This document shows, in pieces, positions 6,637 through 8,644 of a stretch of 8,644 nucleotides of DNA (the stretch's first letter is position 1; every line of letters starts with the position of its first letter). This DNA comes from RYN-433 sp036558265 (GTDB lineage: Bacteria > Planctomycetota > Phycisphaerae > Tepidisphaerales > Tepidisphaeraceae). Made by a program: the position numbers and the translations under genes. The notes below the pieces were generated by a model that did no database searches, had not been told where the DNA came from, and worked only from the letters and a program-made list of their open reading frames with translations. The stretch covers positions 1 to 8,644 of the forward strand of contig DATBFY010000052.1 of NCBI GenBank assembly GCA_036558265.1, written 5' to 3'.

Positions 6637-6942
6637 TCAGTGCCCGCGCGCCTTGCGAGTGCGGGCCGCCTTGCGGGCGCTGGCGCTGCGCTCGGCCTTG
6701 GAGCGCGACGCCGACGCCCGTCCGCCCTTGTGGCCGCCTTTGCGGCTGGGGGAGTGATCTTCCGACTTGCCGTAGCCACCGCCGCCGCGCTTCTTGCCCC
6801 CGTGCGTTTCCTTATTGACCGTGGCCCAGGCGCGGCGTTCGGCTTCCTTGTCGGAGACGCCGCGCTTCTCGTAACCCTCCTCGATATGCTCTGCCTGTCG
6901 CTTCTGCTTGCTCGAGTACTTGGATTTGTCGCCACGAGGCAT
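6637..6942 (-). CDS. Small basic protein of the 'plasmid stabilization protein' type (function unproven)
   Basis: A 101-residue protein starting at ATG 6940-6942, with a strong Shine-Dalgarno AAAGGAGA at 6949-6956, six nt upstream. The first 45 residues (MPRGDKSKYSSKQKRQAEHI, then EEGYEKRGVSDKEAERRAWA, then TVNKE) are charged and helical. They match a widespread family in soil and environmental bacteria commonly labelled 'plasmid stabilization protein'; the label is not supported by biochemistry that I know of. The rest is a Gly/Lys-rich stretch followed by a Ser/Ala/Arg/Lys tail (about 67-101) resembling histone-H1-like tails, which suggests nucleic-acid binding. It has no membrane segment and no partner toxin or antitoxin next to it. 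folD follows 48 bp downstream on the same strand and probably receives some read-through in addition to its own promoter. Much longer in-frame extensions upstream are open only because of GC bias; the RBS fixes the start. Confidence 0.85.
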   Translation of the reverse strand: MPRGDKSKYSSKQKRQAEHIEEGYEKRGVSDKEAERRAWATVNKETHGGKKRGGGGYGKSEDHSPSRKGGHKGGRASASRSKAERSASARKAARTRKARGH

Positions 6943-6948
6943 CTGTCT

Positions 6949-6956
6949 TCTCCTTT
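6949..6956 (-). promoter_or_regulatory. Strong ribosome binding site for the small basic protein
   Basis: AAAGGAGA on the minus strand, six nt before the ATG. It decides the start codon within a much longer open frame, and contrasts with the apparently leaderless neighbours folD and the adenosyltransferase. Confidence 0.8.
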
Positions 6957-7009
6957 CGATTGAACCCGTCTGGTCGCAAATCCAATGCCGCGGCTGCTCG
7001 CAGGATGCC

Positions 7010-7038
7010 TTGAATCCCCCTCGCCCCTGGCCAATGAT
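7010..7038 (+). promoter_or_regulatory. Candidate promoter of the cobalamin adenosyltransferase
   Basis: TTGAAT (7010-7015) and AATGAT (7033-7038), each four of six to consensus, are separated by exactly 17 bp. Predicted initiation near 7045 leaves about 3 nt before the ATG at 7048. A short GGGG (7039-7042) could instead serve as a weak RBS if transcription starts further upstream. Confidence 0.4.
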
Positions 7039-7047
7039 GGGGATTGG

Positions 7048-7614
<567 letters not shown>

Positions 7615-7618
7615 ATTG

Positions 7619-8104
7619 ATGGATCCTCAGGAACCGCGCATCATCGAGCTGGACCCGGACAAGGCCCCGCGCACGACCGCCTTTATCCTCCTGGCGTGCG
7701 GGTTGATGGGGGTCGGCTTCCTGTTGATCAACCTCGTCTTCACCGGCGAAGACCCCTACCAGACCCGGAACTGGGGCGAGGACGACGACGTCTCGATCCA
7801 GGGTCAGTACAACATCACCCCCAACGTCTGGCGGGGTAAGGGATCGGATGACGAGGAGGACGAGGTCGAAGAGCAGATCGTGGCGAACAAGCGATTGGCG
7901 GCCGCCAAGAAACCGACCACCAACCGGTTTAACGTGCCGGGTCTGGAGCAGTTGCTCAATCGACCCGGTTTGCCGACCTTGCCGCAGCCGCCGGGGATGC
8001 CGAATCCAACGGTTACGCCGGGGACGCCGACGCCTGGTGCGACGCCAAACCCCCTGGGCGGGACCAGCGGGACGGGGAGCAGCGCGACGCCGCAGAAGCC
8101 GTGA
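7619..8104 (+). CDS. Small single-pass membrane protein with acidic and Pro/Thr/Gly-rich regions, unknown
   Basis: A 161-residue protein. ATG 7619 is chosen; an in-frame TTG at 7616 would add one residue. A charged N-terminus (1-18) leads to one membrane helix, about 20-42 (TAFILLACGLMGVGFLLINL). After it come a mixed segment with NITPNVWRGKG (65-75), a very acidic stretch of Asp and Glu (77-85), a basic patch (91-99) and a low-complexity tail of Pro, Thr and Gly from about 114 (PGLPTLPQPPGMPNP). By the positive-inside rule the topology is not clear-cut, but N-in with an outside disordered tail is plausible. I do not recognise a family. It starts 4 bp after the adenosyltransferase stop and has no clear RBS, which suggests translational coupling. 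No functional tie to B12 is evident. It could be a cell-envelope or secretion accessory protein; that is a guess. Confidence 0.75.
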   Translation: MDPQEPRIIELDPDKAPRTTAFILLACGLMGVGFLLINLVFTGEDPYQTRNWGEDDDVSIQGQYNITPNVWRGKGSDDEEDEVEEQIVANKRLAAAKKPTTNRFNVPGLEQLLNRPGLPTLPQPPGMPNPTVTPGTPTPGATPNPLGGTSGTGSSATPQKP

Positions 8105-8113
8105 CCTTCGCCG

Positions 8114-8299
8114 TTACGGCGTTACCCCGCCAGGGGTTGCGCCTTGGGGAGTCAAATCAATCCAGTAGTGGTTGACGACTTCGCCCGAATCCGGATCGGT
8201 GCCCTGGCGCTCCGGGACGGCGCTTGAGCTCGATAGCGCTGCGGCGGTGGGCATCGGTGCCTCATCGGTGGCGATAGGAGCATTTGAGAAAATCGGCAT
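8114..8299 (-). CDS. Possible small hypothetical protein (61 aa), low support
   Basis: Starts at ATG 8297-8299 and ends at TAA (8114-8116), 9 bp beyond the stop of the convergent membrane-protein gene. The translation begins MPIFSNAPIATDEAPMPT and ends NHYWIDLTPQGATPGGVTP. The C-terminal half (ERQGTDPDSGEVVNHYWIDL) looks protein-like, while the N-terminal half is low-complexity Ala/Ser/Pro. No RBS sits at a good distance. The frame stays open upstream to 8395, but that part runs through a palindrome and is probably not coding. It could be a real small gene, the remnant of a larger one, or chance. Confidence 0.35.
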   Translation of the reverse strand: MPIFSNAPIATDEAPMPTAAALSSSSAVPERQGTDPDSGEVVNHYWIDLTPQGATPGGVTP

Positions 8300-8352
8300 T
8301 TCAGCAGTAATGAGCAGTCCTCTTCTTGCCAGAGGATTCGGCGCAGGTCGGG

Positions 8353-8411
8353 CGCGAACCTGCGACTTTGACCCAAAGAACGGCATTTGGGTCAAAGTCT
8401 CCGGTCCCGCG
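8353..8411. repeat. Long palindromic element with perfect 14-bp core stem
   Basis: The core arms are 8364-8377 (GACTTTGACCCAAA) and 8386-8399 (TTTGGGTCAAAGTC), exact reverse complements around the 8-nt loop GAACGGCA. Beyond a 3-nt mismatch the stem resumes with ACC/GGT (8358-8360 with 8403-8405) and then CGCG/CGCG (8353-8356 with 8408-8411). The core is AT-richer than its surroundings. This looks like a REP-type or MITE-type repeat, or an RNA hairpin; no T-run follows it. Confidence 0.75.
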
Positions 8412-8436
8412 GGGACGAGGGACGTTTAATTGCGCG

Positions 8437-8477
8437 CCGGCCTGTAGGCCGGGTTCACTGCTGTCGCAGTGCCTACA
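8437..8477. repeat. Two-stem hairpin element with mutually exclusive folds
   Basis: Fold A pairs CCGGCC (8437-8442) with GGCCGG (8447-8452) around TGTA. Fold B pairs TGTAGG (8443-8448) with CCTACA (8472-8477), enclosing a second perfect stem, CACTGC (8456-8461) with GCAGTG (8466-8471), whose loop is TGTC. The two B stems abut at 8471/8472 and could stack coaxially. Folds A and B share 8443-8448, so they exclude one another, but the CACTGC stem is compatible with both. This is probably a dispersed palindromic repeat; a regulatory leader for the gene starting at 8560 is an alternative. Confidence 0.6.
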
Positions 8478-8544
8478 CCGTCCGAAAACGCCGCCGCCGG
8501 GCCACCCCCCCGGTCGGGAGGTCTGGAAACGTGGAGGGGGAGAC

Positions 8545-8550
8545 AAGGAG
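8545..8550 (+). promoter_or_regulatory. Ribosome binding site before ATG 8560
   Basis: AAGGAG lies nine nt before ATG 8560 in a purine-rich run. This is a near-perfect Shine-Dalgarno at normal spacing and the main reason to propose a gene start here. Confidence 0.5.
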
Positions 8551-8559
8551 AAGGGGGAC

Positions 8560-8644
8560 ATGAGGAAAGGCGGAATTGACGGTCTATCGGCGTTCGGCAC
8601 CTCAGGGCTTAGCGATCGTGCCGACTCGGTCGACGGATTGGGCG
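8560..8644 (+). CDS. Probable start of a gene truncated by the window end
   Basis: From ATG 8560 the frame is open to the window edge, encoding MRKGGIDGLSAFGTSGLSDR and about eight further residues (ADSVDGLG). The AAGGAG element upstream supports translation. The first 28 residues are Gly/Ser/Asp-rich with no signal peptide or membrane helix. I do not recognise the family, and 28 residues are too few for a call. An alternative is that the purine-rich run merely mimics an RBS. Confidence 0.45.
   Translation, partial: MRKGGIDGLSAFGTSGLSDRADSVDGLG

Larger units (their letters stand above)
8105..8559. other. Mainly non-coding, hairpin-rich gap of about 455 bp
   Basis: Apart from the doubtful 61-residue ORF, this stretch shows no convincing gene. 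It holds short GC hairpins at 8109-8121 (CGCCG-TTA-CGGCG) and 8124-8137 (ACCCC-GCCA-GGGGT), a long palindrome at 8353-8411, a hairpin at 8404-8416 (GTCCC-GCG-GGGAC) and a two-stem element at 8437-8477. A C-rich hairpin follows at 8497-8513 (CCGGG...CCCGG), then a long purine-rich stretch (about 8512-8570) containing the RBS of the next gene. No tRNA or other RNA gene could be folded by eye. Confidence 0.6.

Noticed and set aside
6487..6963. 158-residue plus-strand hydrophobic ORF
   Set aside because: Its apparent membrane segments arise from reading the Ala/Arg-rich small basic protein gene in reverse. The minus-strand frame has a strong RBS and a known family.
8353..8411. tRNA or intrinsic terminator
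   Set aside because: The fold is a single long hairpin, not a cloverleaf, with no CCA-type acceptor or TTC arm, and no T-run follows the stem.

Overview
The window is high-GC bacterial chromosomal DNA and most likely comes from a planctomycete, probably of the Phycisphaerae type. The main pointer is an ECF-like sigma factor that continues through a membrane helix into a large C-terminal domain, an architecture characteristic of that phylum. Scattered palindromic repeats and apparently leaderless genes fit the same picture. The taxonomic call is inference from gene style, not from a marker gene.

Layout. The window opens with the C-terminal end of an unrecognised protein (to 287, +). A non-coding gap follows, holding a perfect 27-bp inverted repeat (315-389). 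Next is a family-4 glycosyltransferase (466-1743, +), which converges on a DUF4026/DUF2314-type protein (1787-3112, -). That gene lies downstream of, and probably in one transcript with, a TauE/SafE-type transporter (3159-3959, -). Across a divergent spacer is the membrane-tethered sigma factor (4088-5704, +). It meets folD (5707-6588, -) tail to tail with only 2 bp between the stop codons. Upstream of folD on the same strand is a small, very basic protein of the family often labelled 'plasmid stabilization protein' (6637-6942, -). Divergent from it are a PduO-type cobalamin adenosyltransferase (7048-7614, +) and, 4 bp behind, a small single-pass membrane protein (7619-8104, +). The last 540 bp carry a possible 61-residue ORF on the minus strand, at least two palindromic elements of different sequence, and a well-placed Shine-Dalgarno/ATG that seems to begin a gene running off the window.

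How the genes work together. There is no single pathway. The recognisable functions are surface polysaccharide synthesis (glycosyltransferase), anion or organosulfur transport (TauE-like), transcriptional signalling (sigma factor), one-carbon folate metabolism (folD) and coenzyme B12 formation (adenosyltransferase). This looks like ordinary chromosome with repeat elements in the gaps. No phage, CRISPR, transposase or RNA gene was seen.

Most worth a second look: FolD keeps the fold and the catalytic Tyr, but the conserved Lys, Gln and Asp of the active site and two NADP-phosphate contacts are all replaced. Also notable are the sigma-TM-exodomain fusion, the clean palindromes, and -10-like boxes placed only a few bases before several start codons.
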